The notes below the pieces were generated by a model, which saw only the letters and a program-made list of their open reading frames with translations, was not told where the DNA came from and did not search any database. Positions 15,562 to 24,530 of a stretch of 33,513 nt of DNA are shown piece after piece (positions within the stretch are counted from its first letter, which is position 1; each line of letters opens with the position of its first letter). The stretch comes from a bacterium. Its GTDB lineage: Bacteria; Margulisbacteria; Marinamargulisbacteria; JAAEMD01. The stretch spans positions 1 to 33,513 of the forward strand of contig JAAEMD010000004.1 in assembly GCA_024225875.1 (NCBI GenBank), in the 5' to 3' direction. Both the position numbers and the translations under genes were made by a program.

Positions 15562-16281
15562 ATGATAAAAGCAAAAAATTTAGTTAAAATATATCATGGA
15601 CGAAAAGTAGTAGATGATGTAAATCTCACAATGAGCCGGGGAGAAATCGTAGGGTTACTCGGGCCAAACGGAGCCGGTAAAACAACTACTTTTTATATGA
15701 TTATAGGGCTTATCAAACCTGCGGCTGGAGAAGTGTTTTTCGATGATATCAACATAACCAGAATACCTATGTTTAAAAGAGCAAGACTGGGGCTGGGTTA
15801 TCTTCCACAAGAATCATCTATATTTAAAAAACTGACAGTTGAAGAGAATGTTTTAGCCTTATGGGAGATAGTCAAAAACATTCCGCCAGAAAAATATGAA
15901 GAAAAACTTGTTGAACTGTTAAAAGAAATGGGGTTATTACACTTAAGAAAATCCAGGGGCATTGAACTTTCAGGAGGAGAAAAAAGGAGGGTTGAGATTG
16001 TTAGAGCACTTGCTACAAATCCATCTTTTATACTGCTTGATGAACCTTTCGCAGGAATTGATCCTATAGCTGTAAACGAAATTCAGGAAATAATAAAATC
16101 TCTAAAAAAGAAAGGCCTTGGCATTATTATAACTGATCATAATGTACGTGAAACACTATCAATAACTGATAGAGCCTACCTGATCCATCAGGGCAAATTA
16201 ATTTTATCCGGCAATTCCAAAGAAATTGCGTCCAGTAAAGTAGCAAAAGAGTTTTATCTTGGTGATAACTTCAAACTTTAG
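15562..16281 (+). CDS. lptB: LPS export ABC transporter ATP-binding protein LptB
   Basis: LptB dimers hydrolyse ATP to power extraction of LPS from the inner membrane by LptFG. Motifs are Walker A GPNGAGKTT (34-42), the Q-loop stretch GYLPQESSIFKKLTVEENV typical of LptB, signature LSGGEKRRVEIVRAL, Walker B with FILLDEPFAGIDP, and the switch His in ITDHNVRETL. At 239 residues it is full length. The next gene, an LptF/G permease, overlaps its 3' end by 20 nt, so the two are co-translated. No lptA or lptC precedes it here; the DHp-domain gene takes that place. Confidence 0.97.
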   Translation: MIKAKNLVKIYHGRKVVDDVNLTMSRGEIVGLLGPNGAGKTTTFYMIIGLIKPAAGEVFFDDINITRIPMFKRARLGLGYLPQESSIFKKLTVEENVLALWEIVKNIPPEKYEEKLVELLKEMGLLHLRKSRGIELSGGEKRRVEIVRALATNPSFILLDEPFAGIDPIAVNEIQEIIKSLKKKGLGIIITDHNVRETLSITDRAYLIHQGKLILSGNSKEIASSKVAKEFYLGDNFKL

Positions 16282-17380
16282 AATACTAAAAATTATTGAC
16301 AGCTATATAATAAAAGAGCTTACAGGGCCCTTTATTTTCGGCATAGCTGCCTTTAGCTGTATCCTTGCTGGCAGTACAGTACTATTCCCATTAATAGGGA
16401 CAGCTGTTTCATACAACATCCCGTACACACAAGTTGTTCAGTTATTTATCTATAAGTTACCTAATGTAATAGTTTTTTCTTTTCCTATGTCTATGCTTCT
16501 TGCTTCTATCTTAGCCTTCTCCAGACTTAGCTCAGATAATGAACTAATGGCCTTCAGGTCTACAGGTATCAGCTTCAGGAGATTAGTAATACCTGTTATT
16601 ATTACAGGATTCTTTGTTAGTCTGTTTGCTATCTGGTTTAACGAATCAGTTGTACCCGTATCTTCCAATTCAGCAGAAAACTTAATGAGATCATTTACAA
16701 AAAAACAACTTCCTAATATTAAAAAGAACATAAACTTCACAGAGTATGACCCGATAACAAAAGATCCTGTTCGAACAATAAATGTCAGTGAAGTTAAAGA
16801 TGAAAAAATGAAAAATATTACAATCGCTGAGTATGATAAAGGTAAGCTTGCCCGTATTGTAAGAGCTGGCTCCGGGAAGTGGCTGGAATCCGGGCAGTGG
16901 ATATTCTTTAATGGTGTTATGCACAGCTTTCCGGCAACAGATATAACACAGGTTACAGTTATAGAGTTTGAAAAAGAGTATATTGACATAAAAATCAATC
17001 CTGTTGACCTGACAAAAAGAAAAAAGAACATAGAAGAAATGACAAGAAAAGAGCTTAAGGCAAGAATTATTATGAAAAAAAATACAGGTGCTGACCCCAT
17101 TAAAGACATCGTAAATTATCATCTAAAATATTCCGTTCCCTTTGCCTGCCTTATATTCTCAATATTAGGAACATCCGTAGGTTTGAAACCAAATAGAAGC
17201 TCTTCTGCTTTAGGACTCGGAATAAGTTTAATTGTTATTTTGATATATTATATTTTACTGGGGATCAGTACCGGGCTTGGTTTAGCACATGCAATACCTG
17301 CCCTGTTAGCTGCCTGGCTGCCAAATATAGTGATTGGCATGGCAGGTTTTTTTCTTTTACATAAAATTGCTCAGCAATAG
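16262..17380 (+). CDS. LptF/LptG-family LPS export permease
   Basis: This is a YjgP/YjgQ-family inner-membrane subunit that hands LPS to the periplasmic bridge. The protein begins IDSYIIKELTGPFIFGI, the standard start of the family. It has N-terminal membrane helices (about 20-115), a periplasmic beta-jellyroll (about 130-280) and three C-terminal helices (about 285-372). No ATG is available: GTG 16262 (or TTG 16259) inside lptB is the only start that keeps the conserved N terminus, with AAGAG about 11 nt upstream. The length of ~372 is normal. Whether it is LptF or LptG cannot be told by eye; only one permease gene is in the window, so the partner must be elsewhere. A 219-codon antisense frame inside it is a shadow. 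Confidence 0.93.
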   Translation: MITSNFRILKIIDSYIIKELTGPFIFGIAAFSCILAGSTVLFPLIGTAVSYNIPYTQVVQLFIYKLPNVIVFSFPMSMLLASILAFSRLSSDNELMAFRSTGISFRRLVIPVIITGFFVSLFAIWFNESVVPVSSNSAENLMRSFTKKQLPNIKKNINFTEYDPITKDPVRTINVSEVKDEKMKNITIAEYDKGKLARIVRAGSGKWLESGQWIFFNGVMHSFPATDITQVTVIEFEKEYIDIKINPVDLTKRKKNIEEMTRKELKARIIMKKNTGADPIKDIVNYHLKYSVPFACLIFSILGTSVGLKPNRSSSALGLGISLIVILIYYILLGISTGLGLAHAIPALLAAWLPNIVIGMAGFFLLHKIAQQ

Positions 17381-17407
17381 TTTAACAGTCTTAATAGTTA
17401 TTAGCCA

Positions 17408-17436
17408 TTATCAGCAGGGAGTTTTATTGATATAAT
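17408..17436 (+). promoter_or_regulatory. Predicted promoter of hppA
   Basis: TTATCA (17408-17413), 17 nt and a perfect TATAAT (17431-17436) lie 43 nt upstream of the hppA start. The -35 matches 4 of 6 consensus bases. The spacing is ideal. Confidence 0.5.
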
Positions 17437-17478
17437 ATCCCGGTTTATACTTTTATTTTTTTAAAAGGAGAATTTTTT

Positions 17479-19782
17479 ATGTGTCAATTTACTTCTATAA
17501 TCTGGTGGCTTGCCCCCATATCAGCACTAACTGCACTTGGTTTCGCTCTGGTACTGTACAAATATTTAATAACTCTATCAGAAGGCACTGATAGAATGAA
17601 AGAAATCGCAGGATATATCAAAGATGGAGCTATGGCCTATCTAAGAAGACAATATACTACTATAACAGTTGTGTTTATGATTATATTTATAACTTTAGGA
17701 GTTATGTCACTTATGGGTCTGCAGAACCCTTTTGTTCCTTTTGTTTTCTTGAGTGGAGGTGTTTTATCAGGATTATCAGGTTATTTAGGAATGAAAACTG
17801 CTACTAATACCTCGGCAAGAACAGCGGCAGCCTGTCAAAAATCTCTAAATAGCGGCTTAAAAGTAGCTTTCAGGGGTGGAGCGATTATGGGACTGATGGT
17901 TGTGGGCTTTGGGTTACTGGGTATCTGCTGCTGGTACTTTATATTAAATTTTATTTTTGATAATAATATATTTGGTACAGCTGAATCTCTATTCATAAAA
18001 CTGGGTATTACAGCCTGGGAGCCTGGCCTGGTTAAAGATCAGATGTTTCAAAAAGTAAAACAGATAGAAATAACCTCTATTCTTCTTACCTACGCTATGG
18101 GCGCTTCAGCAATGGCCCTTTTTGCCAGAGTTGGCGGTGGTATTTTCACTAAAGCCGCAGATGTCGGAGCTGACCTTGTGGGAAAAGTAGAGGCTGGAAT
18201 CCCTGAAGATGATCCCAGAAATCCGGCAACCATAGCAGACAATGTTGGCGATAATGTTGGCGATGTTGCGGGCATGGGAGCAGATCTATATGAGTCTTAT
18301 TGCGGATCAATACTGGCAGCCGCTGCACTTGGGGCATCACTGGCTTTAACTAAAGGCGGCATTGAGCTGATAACAGCCCCTATGATTGTAGCAGGCGGAG
18401 GAATAATTTTTTCTTTAGCAGGTATTTTCTACGTTAGAACAAAAGAAGATGCTACCCAGAAAGATTTACTGCTTTCTCTACTAATGGGTACAGGGCTTGC
18501 TTCAATACTCACACTCATTTTCCTTGTTGCACTGGTAAAAATCGGTTTAATAAGCTGGGGTGTATTTGGTTCAGTTGTAACTGGTTTAATAGCGGGCATT
18601 ATTATTGGTCAGGCTACAGAATATTATACTTCATCAAACTTTAATCCAACAAAAAAAATAGCTGAATTCAGTCAGGACGGCCAGGCAAGTACAATACTAA
18701 CCGGTATATCAACAGGAATGATTTCCACCGGCATTCCAGTAATTGTTATAGTTGCCGGCATTATTATTTCTTATACACTATCCGGAGGACTTACAGATGT
18801 CTCATTTGGTATATACGGGATTGCTTTTGCTGCAATTGGTATGCTTTCAACACTTGGTATTCAATTAGCGACCGATGCCTTCGGACCAATTGCCGATAAT
18901 GCAGGAGGAAATGCTGAAATGGCAGGACTGCCTGAAGAGGTAAGGGAAAGAACAGATGCTCTTGATTCCTTAGGAAATACAACAGCGGCAACAGGAAAAG
19001 GCTTTGCTATTGGTTCTGCCGCTTTAACTGTTCTGGCTTTAATCACAGCATATCTTGACTCTATAAAAATAAGTTTAAGTAAATTAGCAGGCAAAAGCAC
19101 CCACTATATAGGAAATATGGGTTTTACTAATTCAGAGTTACTGGCCTCTAAAAACGAAGCTGTTCATTTCATCAGTGATTTAGATATACCGGCGCTGGTA
19201 GATATTTTCAGAATCAATATCATTAATCCAAAGTTCCTGGCCGGTCTTTTTCTCGGATCTATGCTTGCTTTTGTATTTTGTGCCTTAACTATTACAGCTG
19301 TAAGCAATGCTGCCAGTGAAATGGTTAAAGAAGTCAGACGTCAATTTAGAGAAATCAAGGGTATACTAACTGGAGAGGCTACACCTGATTATGCAAGATG
19401 TGTCGATATATCCACATCCGGCGCTCAAAAAGCAATGCTGCTACCTTCACTTCTAGCCATCTTATCACCAATTGCCACAGGTTATTTTTTGAATGTTGCT
19501 GGTGTAATAGGATTGTTGTCTGGTGCTCTTGTCTCAGGGTTCTCTTTAGCTATTTTCCTGAATAACTCAGGGGGAGCATGGGATAATGCAAAAAAATACA
19601 TTGAATCCGGGCAGTTCGGGGGCAAAGGAACAGATGCTCATAAAGCAGCTGTTATTGGTGATACAATAGGCGATCCCTTTAAAGATACTGCCGGCCCTTC
19701 TCTTAATATTTTAATTAAGCTGATGACTATTGTTTCTATAGTATTTGCCGGATTCATATTAAAATATGGCCTGTTTTTTTAA
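17479..19782 (+). CDS. hppA: Membrane-bound pyrophosphatase, K+-dependent, probably Na+-pumping
   Basis: This integral membrane enzyme couples PPi hydrolysis to ion export. The active-site signature DVGADLVGKVEAG and the Asp-rich EDDPRNPATIADNVGDNVGD are complete, as is the second half GPIADNAGGNAEMAG. At 767 residues with about 16 membrane helices it belongs to the family; it is longer than the ~726-residue Thermotoga enzyme because of loops such as that at 535-570. In GNTTAATGKG, Ala503 and Gly506 occupy the positions that mark K+-dependent enzymes (Lys/Thr in K+-independent ones). The gate Glu, E272 in GADLYESYCGS, is in the position typical of Na+-transporting forms, so Na+ (or Na+/H+) pumping is likely but not proven. 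Strong ribosome site AAAAGGAG; own promoter predicted. Confidence 0.97.
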   Translation: MCQFTSIIWWLAPISALTALGFALVLYKYLITLSEGTDRMKEIAGYIKDGAMAYLRRQYTTITVVFMIIFITLGVMSLMGLQNPFVPFVFLSGGVLSGLSGYLGMKTATNTSARTAAACQKSLNSGLKVAFRGGAIMGLMVVGFGLLGICCWYFILNFIFDNNIFGTAESLFIKLGITAWEPGLVKDQMFQKVKQIEITSILLTYAMGASAMALFARVGGGIFTKAADVGADLVGKVEAGIPEDDPRNPATIADNVGDNVGDVAGMGADLYESYCGSILAAAALGASLALTKGGIELITAPMIVAGGGIIFSLAGIFYVRTKEDATQKDLLLSLLMGTGLASILTLIFLVALVKIGLISWGVFGSVVTGLIAGIIIGQATEYYTSSNFNPTKKIAEFSQDGQASTILTGISTGMISTGIPVIVIVAGIIISYTLSGGLTDVSFGIYGIAFAAIGMLSTLGIQLATDAFGPIADNAGGNAEMAGLPEEVRERTDALDSLGNTTAATGKGFAIGSAALTVLALITAYLDSIKISLSKLAGKSTHYIGNMGFTNSELLASKNEAVHFISDLDIPALVDIFRINIINPKFLAGLFLGSMLAFVFCALTITAVSNAASEMVKEVRRQFREIKGILTGEATPDYARCVDISTSGAQKAMLLPSLLAILSPIATGYFLNVAGVIGLLSGALVSGFSLAIFLNNSGGAWDNAKKYIESGQFGGKGTDAHKAAVIGDTIGDPFKDTAGPSLNILIKLMTIVSIVFAGFILKYGLFF

Positions 19783-19842
19783 TTTAATTATAAAAATACA
19801 AATAATTACTTTTTTAAAAAACACATACTATAATTATCAGTT

Positions 19843-20685
19843 ATGCGAAATATCTCAACCACTGTAATTACTGAAAAAGTATCTGACCTGGTTAAAGTAA
19901 CAGCTTTATATCTTCGTCCTGATATTATGGATTTTTTCAAAAATGCTATAATAAAAGAAAAAGATGAAAATGCAAAAAAAAACCTGTTAAAGCTAATTGA
20001 AAATGCAGTAACCGCACAGGACAAAAAAGTACCTTACTGCCAGGATACTGGCTTTGAAATAATTTTTTGTGAAATAGGACAAGAAGTGCATATCACCGAT
20101 GGAAGCCTGGATGCTGCCATTCAGGAAGGCATTAAAAAAGGCAGTAAAGACGGCTTTTTAAGACAATCCATTGTTGAAGATCCGATTATACGTAAAAACA
20201 CAGCAACAAATACACCTGGTATTATTAATTATTCAATAGTAGAGGGAGACAAAATAAAATTTTCCTGTATTGCAAAAGGGTTCGGATGCGAAAATAAAGG
20301 ACAAGTCAGCATGTTAAACCCAACTGCTTCAATAAATGATATTAAAGATTTCGTCTTAAAAGTTATTAAAGAAGCTGGTCCCAATGCCTGCCCTCCATTT
20401 TTTATTGGTATCGGGCTTGGTGGTACTATGGACAAAGCTTGTGAACTTGCCAAAAAAGCTCTTTTAGAGCCAGTCGGGAAACACAATAAAAAGAAACACC
20501 TTGCAACACTGGAAAAGGAAATCCTTACTGAAGCTAATAATTTAAATACAGGGCCTCTGGGGCTGGGTGGCAACCTCAGCTGTATCGATATCAAAATCAA
20601 AGAGTATGCCTGCCATATTGCAGGCCTGCCAGTTGCCGTTAATATTGGCTGTCATGCAGTAAGAACAAAGACCATAGTGATATGA
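19843..20685 (+). CDS. Class I fumarate hydratase, alpha subunit
   Basis: With the next gene this forms the oxygen-sensitive [4Fe-4S] fumarase (fumarate + water to malate). Three Cys have the spacing expected for cluster ligands: C66 in VPYCQDTG, C183 in NACPPFFIGIGLGG and C270 in NIGCHAVRTKT. Other family stretches are QSIVEDPIIRKNTATNTPG and GPLGLGGNLS. The usual GGGSE loop reads GFGCENKG, an unusual extra Cys (C149). At 280 residues it matches two-subunit enzymes. There is no ribosome site before ATG 19843. A TATAAT at 19829-19834 lies only 8 nt upstream, so a leaderless transcript is possible. L-tartrate dehydratase is a homologous alternative. It overlaps the beta gene by ATGA. Confidence 0.9.
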   Translation: MRNISTTVITEKVSDLVKVTALYLRPDIMDFFKNAIIKEKDENAKKNLLKLIENAVTAQDKKVPYCQDTGFEIIFCEIGQEVHITDGSLDAAIQEGIKKGSKDGFLRQSIVEDPIIRKNTATNTPGIINYSIVEGDKIKFSCIAKGFGCENKGQVSMLNPTASINDIKDFVLKVIKEAGPNACPPFFIGIGLGGTMDKACELAKKALLEPVGKHNKKKHLATLEKEILTEANNLNTGPLGLGGNLSCIDIKIKEYACHIAGLPVAVNIGCHAVRTKTIVI

Positions 20686-21215
20686 TAATAAAAATTAACA
20701 CACCGATAGCTCAACACATTATCAATGATCTTAACAGTGGAGATTATGTTGAACTAACCGGGACAATCTATACTGCCCGTGATCAGGCCCATAAAAAACT
20801 TACAGACGCAATACTGGCAAATAAGAGCCTGCCTGTCCCGGTCAACTCAGTCTTATACTATGCCGGACCGTCTCCTGCCAGACCAGGAGAAGTTATAGGA
20901 TCCTGCGGACCAACAACATCAGCCAGAATGGACCAGTTCACGCCTTTATTAGTAGAAAATGGCTTTAAGGTTTGTATAGGTAAGGGTTTAAGAAATAAGA
21001 ATGTGCTTAAAGCAATTAAGAAAAACAAAGGGCTTTACCTTTCTGCTTTTGGCGGCTGTGGAGCACTGTATCATAATAAAATCTTAAAAGCAGAATGCAT
21101 CGCTTATAAGGATCTTCTGTCAGAAGCAATATTTAAACTATATGTAGAAAACTTTCCAGCAGTTGTCGCTATAGACTCAAAAGGAAATGATATTTTTACA
21201 AAGGAGCCTCTATGA
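20682..21215 (+). CDS. Class I fumarate hydratase, beta subunit
   Basis: This is the C-terminal part of class I fumarase as a separate subunit. The family motifs GTIYTARDQAHKKL, YYAGPSPARPG and GSCGPTTSARMDQF are present, the last forming substrate and cluster surroundings in the swivelling beta domain. At 177 residues it is full length. Its ATG overlaps the stop of the alpha gene (ATGA), and no separate ribosome site is visible, so it depends on translational coupling that would keep the subunits equal. It in turn overlaps gmhA by ATGA. Confidence 0.93.
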   Translation: MIIKINTPIAQHIINDLNSGDYVELTGTIYTARDQAHKKLTDAILANKSLPVPVNSVLYYAGPSPARPGEVIGSCGPTTSARMDQFTPLLVENGFKVCIGKGLRNKNVLKAIKKNKGLYLSAFGGCGALYHNKILKAECIAYKDLLSEAIFKLYVENFPAVVAIDSKGNDIFTKEPL

Positions 21216-21793
21216 AAAAACTTTTAAAAGAATCATTTGAAAATTCAATAAAAGCTTTAAACAGCTTTTATCAGGATGGGGCAAACATAAATAAAGTGAT
21301 TAATATTTCAGAGTTGATAGCGAATTGTTTTAATAATGGTAATAAAGTTCTGATTTGCGGAAATGGTGGCAGTATGTGCGATGCTATGCATTTTGCTGAA
21401 GAATTTACCGGTCGATTTCGCAAGAATCGAAAAGCTTTACCTGCAATCGCAATTTCTGACCCATCTCACATAACTTGTGCAGCAAATGATTTTGGTTTTG
21501 ATAACATATTTGCCCGCAGTGTAGAGGCTTATGGTCAAAAAAACGATCTACTGATTGGACTTTCTACCAGTGGTAATTCACAAAATATTATCAATGCCGT
21601 AAAAAAAGCAAAAGAGCTGGAAATGAAAACATTCGCTCTACTGGGAAAAGACGGGGGAAAGTTAAAGCAGATTTGTGATTTTGAGTTTATTATACCTGAA
21701 AAAACCAGCGATAGAATTCAGGAAATACATATGATAATCTTACATATAATTATTGAAGGCGTAGAAAGAATTCTATTCCCTGCTAACTATTAA
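21212..21793 (+). CDS. gmhA: Sedoheptulose-7-phosphate isomerase GmhA
   Basis: GmhA makes D-glycero-D-manno-heptose 7-phosphate, the first step of the ADP-heptose route for the LPS inner core. The SIS-fold protein of 193 residues follows E. coli GmhA closely: CGNGGSMCDAMHFAEEFTGRF, AIAISDPSHITCAANDFGF, STSGNSQNIINAVKKA, and DRIQEIHMIILHIIIEGVER with the conserved Glu and His of the active site. DiaA is a related SIS protein, but the HFAEE and heptose-binding stretches favour GmhA. Its start overlaps the fumarase beta stop (ATGA) and it has its own GGAG site. Other heptose genes (gmhB, hldE, waaF) are not in the window. Confidence 0.93.
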   Translation: MKKLLKESFENSIKALNSFYQDGANINKVINISELIANCFNNGNKVLICGNGGSMCDAMHFAEEFTGRFRKNRKALPAIAISDPSHITCAANDFGFDNIFARSVEAYGQKNDLLIGLSTSGNSQNIINAVKKAKELEMKTFALLGKDGGKLKQICDFEFIIPEKTSDRIQEIHMIILHIIIEGVERILFPANY

Positions 21794-21803
21794 GGAGCAA
21801 TAA

Positions 21804-23108
21804 ATGGGACTCAACACAATAAAACAAAAAATTGATAATAAATCACTTAAAGTCGGTGTCATCGGTCTTGGCTACGTCGGACTACCATTAGCTTGTGAAT
21901 TTGCTGAAGCTGATATAGAAGTTATCGGGTTCGATATTGCACAGGAAAAGGTTGATCTAATCAACATGGGCAAGTCCTATATTATAGATATAAAGGATCA
22001 GAAAATAGAAAAACAGGTCTCCAGAAAAAAACTATCCGCAACCACTGATTTTTCTGCTTTGAAAGAGGTTGACTCCATCAGCATCTGTGTTCCGACACCA
22101 CTAAACAAAAGTAAAGACCCTGATATATCTTATATTGAAGCTGCTCTTGAATCTATCATTCCGAACCTGAAAAAAGGACAAATTATAATATTGGAAAGCA
22201 CAACCTATCCTGGAACGACTGTAGAGGTCATTAAACCTCAACTGGAAAAAACCGGGCTTATTATTGGCAGGGACCTTTTCCTTGCTTTTTCACCTGAACG
22301 TGTTGACCCTGGAAACAAAATATATACTACAAAAAATACCCCAAAGGTCCTGGGCGGAGTAACTAAGGAATGCACTAAAACAGGGGCGCTTATTTACGAA
22401 CAGGTTATTAATAAAATAGTAACCGTATCTTCCCCTTCAAGTGCAGAAATGGTAAAGCTGCTGGAAAACACTTTTCGCTCAGTTAATATAGGCATGGCCA
22501 ATGAAATAGTGCTGATGTGCAATAAACTGGGACTAAATGCCTGGGAAATAATAGAAGCAGCAGCAACAAAACCCTTTGGTTTTATGCCTTTTTTTCCAGG
22601 GCCAGGGCTTGGCGGTCACTGTATACCAATCGATCCCCTGTATCTATCATGGAAGCTGAAAACACTAAACTATGATGCTAAATTCATAGGGTTAGCAGAT
22701 GAAATAAACAGCTCAATGCCAGAATATGTAACAACTAAAGTCACGCTCGGACTGAACCAGCATAAGAAAAGTATTAACGGTTCAAGAATTTTAATACTTG
22801 GAGTAGCTTACAAGGCAGATATTAATGATGTTCGCGAATCACCGGCTTTAGATATCATTATGAAACTCCAGAAACTGGGCGCTAATATACAGTATCATGA
22901 TAACTTTATTCCTGAAGTTAAACTTGGCGATAATACTTTCTATTCCCAGGAGCTTTCTGAAGAAAATATATCAAAAAACGATTGCCTTGTAATTATTACA
23001 CATCACTCATATTTCGATATAGACTATATAACAAAAAAGGCCCGGCTGATTATTGACACCAGAAATGCTACTAAAAATTTTAATACTGACAATATAATCA
23101 GACTCTGA
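21804..23108 (+). CDS. UDP-N-acetylhexosamine 6-dehydrogenase (WbpA/WecC type)
   Basis: This NAD+-dependent enzyme oxidises C6 of UDP-GlcNAc or UDP-ManNAc to the uronic acid. The N-terminal Rossmann loop is GVIGLGYVGLPLACEF. STTYPGTTVEV and FLAFSPERVDPGN line the active site, and the catalytic Cys is C273 in GLGGHCIPIDP. The C-terminal domain shows ILGVAYKADINDVRESPALDI. At 434 residues it is full length and nearer WbpA than UDP-glucose dehydrogenases. WecB, which makes UDP-ManNAc, is encoded at 31224-32339, so ManNAcA is one possible product. It follows gmhA by 10 bp with ribosome site AAGGAG. A 9-bp hairpin begins at its stop codon. Confidence 0.92.
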   Translation: MGLNTIKQKIDNKSLKVGVIGLGYVGLPLACEFAEADIEVIGFDIAQEKVDLINMGKSYIIDIKDQKIEKQVSRKKLSATTDFSALKEVDSISICVPTPLNKSKDPDISYIEAALESIIPNLKKGQIIILESTTYPGTTVEVIKPQLEKTGLIIGRDLFLAFSPERVDPGNKIYTTKNTPKVLGGVTKECTKTGALIYEQVINKIVTVSSPSSAEMVKLLENTFRSVNIGMANEIVLMCNKLGLNAWEIIEAAATKPFGFMPFFPGPGLGGHCIPIDPLYLSWKLKTLNYDAKFIGLADEINSSMPEYVTTKVTLGLNQHKKSINGSRILILGVAYKADINDVRESPALDIIMKLQKLGANIQYHDNFIPEVKLGDNTFYSQELSEENISKNDCLVIITHHSYFDIDYITKKARLIIDTRNATKNFNTDNIIRL

Positions 23109-23128
23109 AAACAGAACTTTTCTGTTTT
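23108..23128 (+). terminator. Hairpin after the UDP-HexNAc dehydrogenase gene
   Basis: AAAACAGAA and TTCTGTTTT form a perfect 9-bp stem with a 3-nt loop, starting on the last base of the stop codon. The 3' arm ends in four T but the next bases are GAACAAAG. It could be a weak terminator or a boundary between the gmhA and mtnP units. Confidence 0.5.
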
Positions 23129-23158
23129 GAACAAAGATTTTTATAAGGAGTAAGTGTT

Positions 23159-23956
23159 ATGGAAAAGGTATCAACAGGTATTTTTGGCGGAAGCGGTTTT
23201 TATAAATTCGGAGAAAATATTAGTGAAGTTAAAATAGATACTCCCTATGGTATTACCAGCAGCTCTATATTTATAGCCTCAGTTGAAGGGAAAAGAGTAG
23301 CCTTTCTACCCCGACATGGAGTTGACCATATATATCCTCCTCATAAAATTAACTATAGAGCTAATTTATGGGCAATGAAAGAACTTGGAGTAAAACAGTT
23401 ATTCGGCCCATGTGCTGCAGGATCACTCCAGACACAAATAAAGCCCGGTGAACTGGTATTTTGCGATCAATTTATCGACAGAACTAATGGCCGGAAAGAT
23501 ACTTTCTATGATGGACCGGTAACTACACATATATCCTGTGCAGAACCTTATTGCCCTGAACTACGGACAATTGCCCGGAAATCAGCTGAAGATCTAAAAA
23601 TACCATTCCATAAAACAGGAACTGTTGTTGTAATTAATGGACCAAGATTCTCTTCAAAAGCCGAGTCAAAGTGGTTCTCTGAAAGCGGGTTTGACATCAT
23701 AAATATGTCACAGTACCCTGAAGTTGTTTTAGCAAGAGAACTGGAAATATGCTATATGAATATTTCATTAATAACTGATTATGACTGTGGCCTGGAGCAT
23801 GAGGCTGCACCAACTGATGTTAAAAGTATTATCGAAGTATTTGAACGTAACCTGTCAAACTTAAAATTATTATTATTCAGTATTATCAAAAATCTTCCAC
23901 CTGATCTGCCATGTTCTTGTAAAGAAACTCTAAAAGCATCAAGGTTCAATGATTAA
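23159..23956 (+). CDS. mtnP: S-methyl-5'-thioadenosine phosphorylase
   Basis: MtnP splits methylthioadenosine, the by-product of SAM-dependent aminopropyl transfer and other reactions, into adenine and 5-methylthioribose 1-phosphate. The purine nucleoside phosphorylase fold shows phosphate-binding GIFGGSGFY and PRHG, then PPHKINYRANLWAMKELGV, the GPCAAGSLQ loop, and substrate-pocket residues in NMSQYPEVVLARE, with the conserved VVINGPRFSSKAES. At 265 residues it matches MTA phosphorylases. The ribosome site is AAGGAG. The downstream aldolase overlaps by 8 nt and mtnA follows, so it leads a methylthioadenosine recycling unit. Adenine released here can be rescued by the apt product. Confidence 0.95.
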   Translation: MEKVSTGIFGGSGFYKFGENISEVKIDTPYGITSSSIFIASVEGKRVAFLPRHGVDHIYPPHKINYRANLWAMKELGVKQLFGPCAAGSLQTQIKPGELVFCDQFIDRTNGRKDTFYDGPVTTHISCAEPYCPELRTIARKSAEDLKIPFHKTGTVVVINGPRFSSKAESKWFSESGFDIINMSQYPEVVLARELEICYMNISLITDYDCGLEHEAAPTDVKSIIEVFERNLSNLKLLLFSIIKNLPPDLPCSCKETLKASRFND

Positions 23957-24530
23957 TTTCCTGATAAAAAGAAATATTCATCAACAAATAAAACAGGTCG
24001 GTAGAAAATGCTTTCTTGCAGGCCTTAATAATTCACACAGCGGTAATATAAGTATCAAAAAAAATAATTATATTTATATAACCAGAACAGGCAGCAGTCT
24101 GGATCAGCTAAAAATAAGTGATATCATAAGAACAGAGCTCAATGTAAATAAAGTGGCTGATAGATATGCTTCTATTGAGCTCATTGTTCATCGTGCAATA
24201 TATAAGGCTAACCCGGATATCAACTCTATAACACATGCCCATGCCCCGTATGCTATTGCTATGGCAGATAAAGGCCGGGATTTAATCCCGTATGATGATG
24301 AAGGGAAGTATTATTTAGGCAGTATTCCTGTACTTAGTATTGAAAATACGATAGCATCAAAAAATATAGCTGATCAAATAAGAAGCTATGTTCATAATTC
24401 ACACAGTATTATAATTGCAAAACATGGAGTTTTTGCCTGGGGGCCATCTCTTGATGATGCTTATAAATTTTTGTCAGTAACTGAATCGGCCTGTAAAATA
24501 AACTATCTTACTATAGCTGGTACAAATTGA
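23949..24530 (+). CDS. Class II aldolase (Ald2- or MtnB-like), last codons supplied by a repeat
   Basis: This is a zinc-dependent enzyme of the fuculose-phosphate aldolase/MtnB superfamily. Visible residues are the phosphate-binding NSHSGNIS and TGSS stretches, catalytic Glu77 in SIELIVHRAIY, and zinc ligands H96 and H98 (THAHAPYAIAM) and H159 (KHGVFAWG). At 193 residues it is slightly short. Between mtnP and mtnA the likely substrate is 5-methylthioribulose 1-phosphate. Cleavage would give DHAP and a methylthio-aldehyde (DHAP shunt); dehydration would be the MtnB reaction. The two cannot be separated by eye. Residues 189-193 (IAGTN) and the TGA stop lie inside repeat copy D, so an insertion has replaced the native end after the final helix; activity is probably kept. 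It overlaps mtnP by 8 nt. Confidence 0.88.
   Translation: MINFLIKRNIHQQIKQVGRKCFLAGLNNSHSGNISIKKNNYIYITRTGSSLDQLKISDIIRTELNVNKVADRYASIELIVHRAIYKANPDINSITHAHAPYAIAMADKGRDLIPYDDEGKYYLGSIPVLSIENTIASKNIADQIRSYVHNSHSIIIAKHGVFAWGPSLDDAYKFLSVTESACKINYLTIAGTN

Noticed and set aside
16450..17109. A 219-codon antisense frame within the LptF/G permease gene
   Set aside because: The sense strand encodes a recognisable permease throughout. The antisense frame is a composition effect and has no family features.
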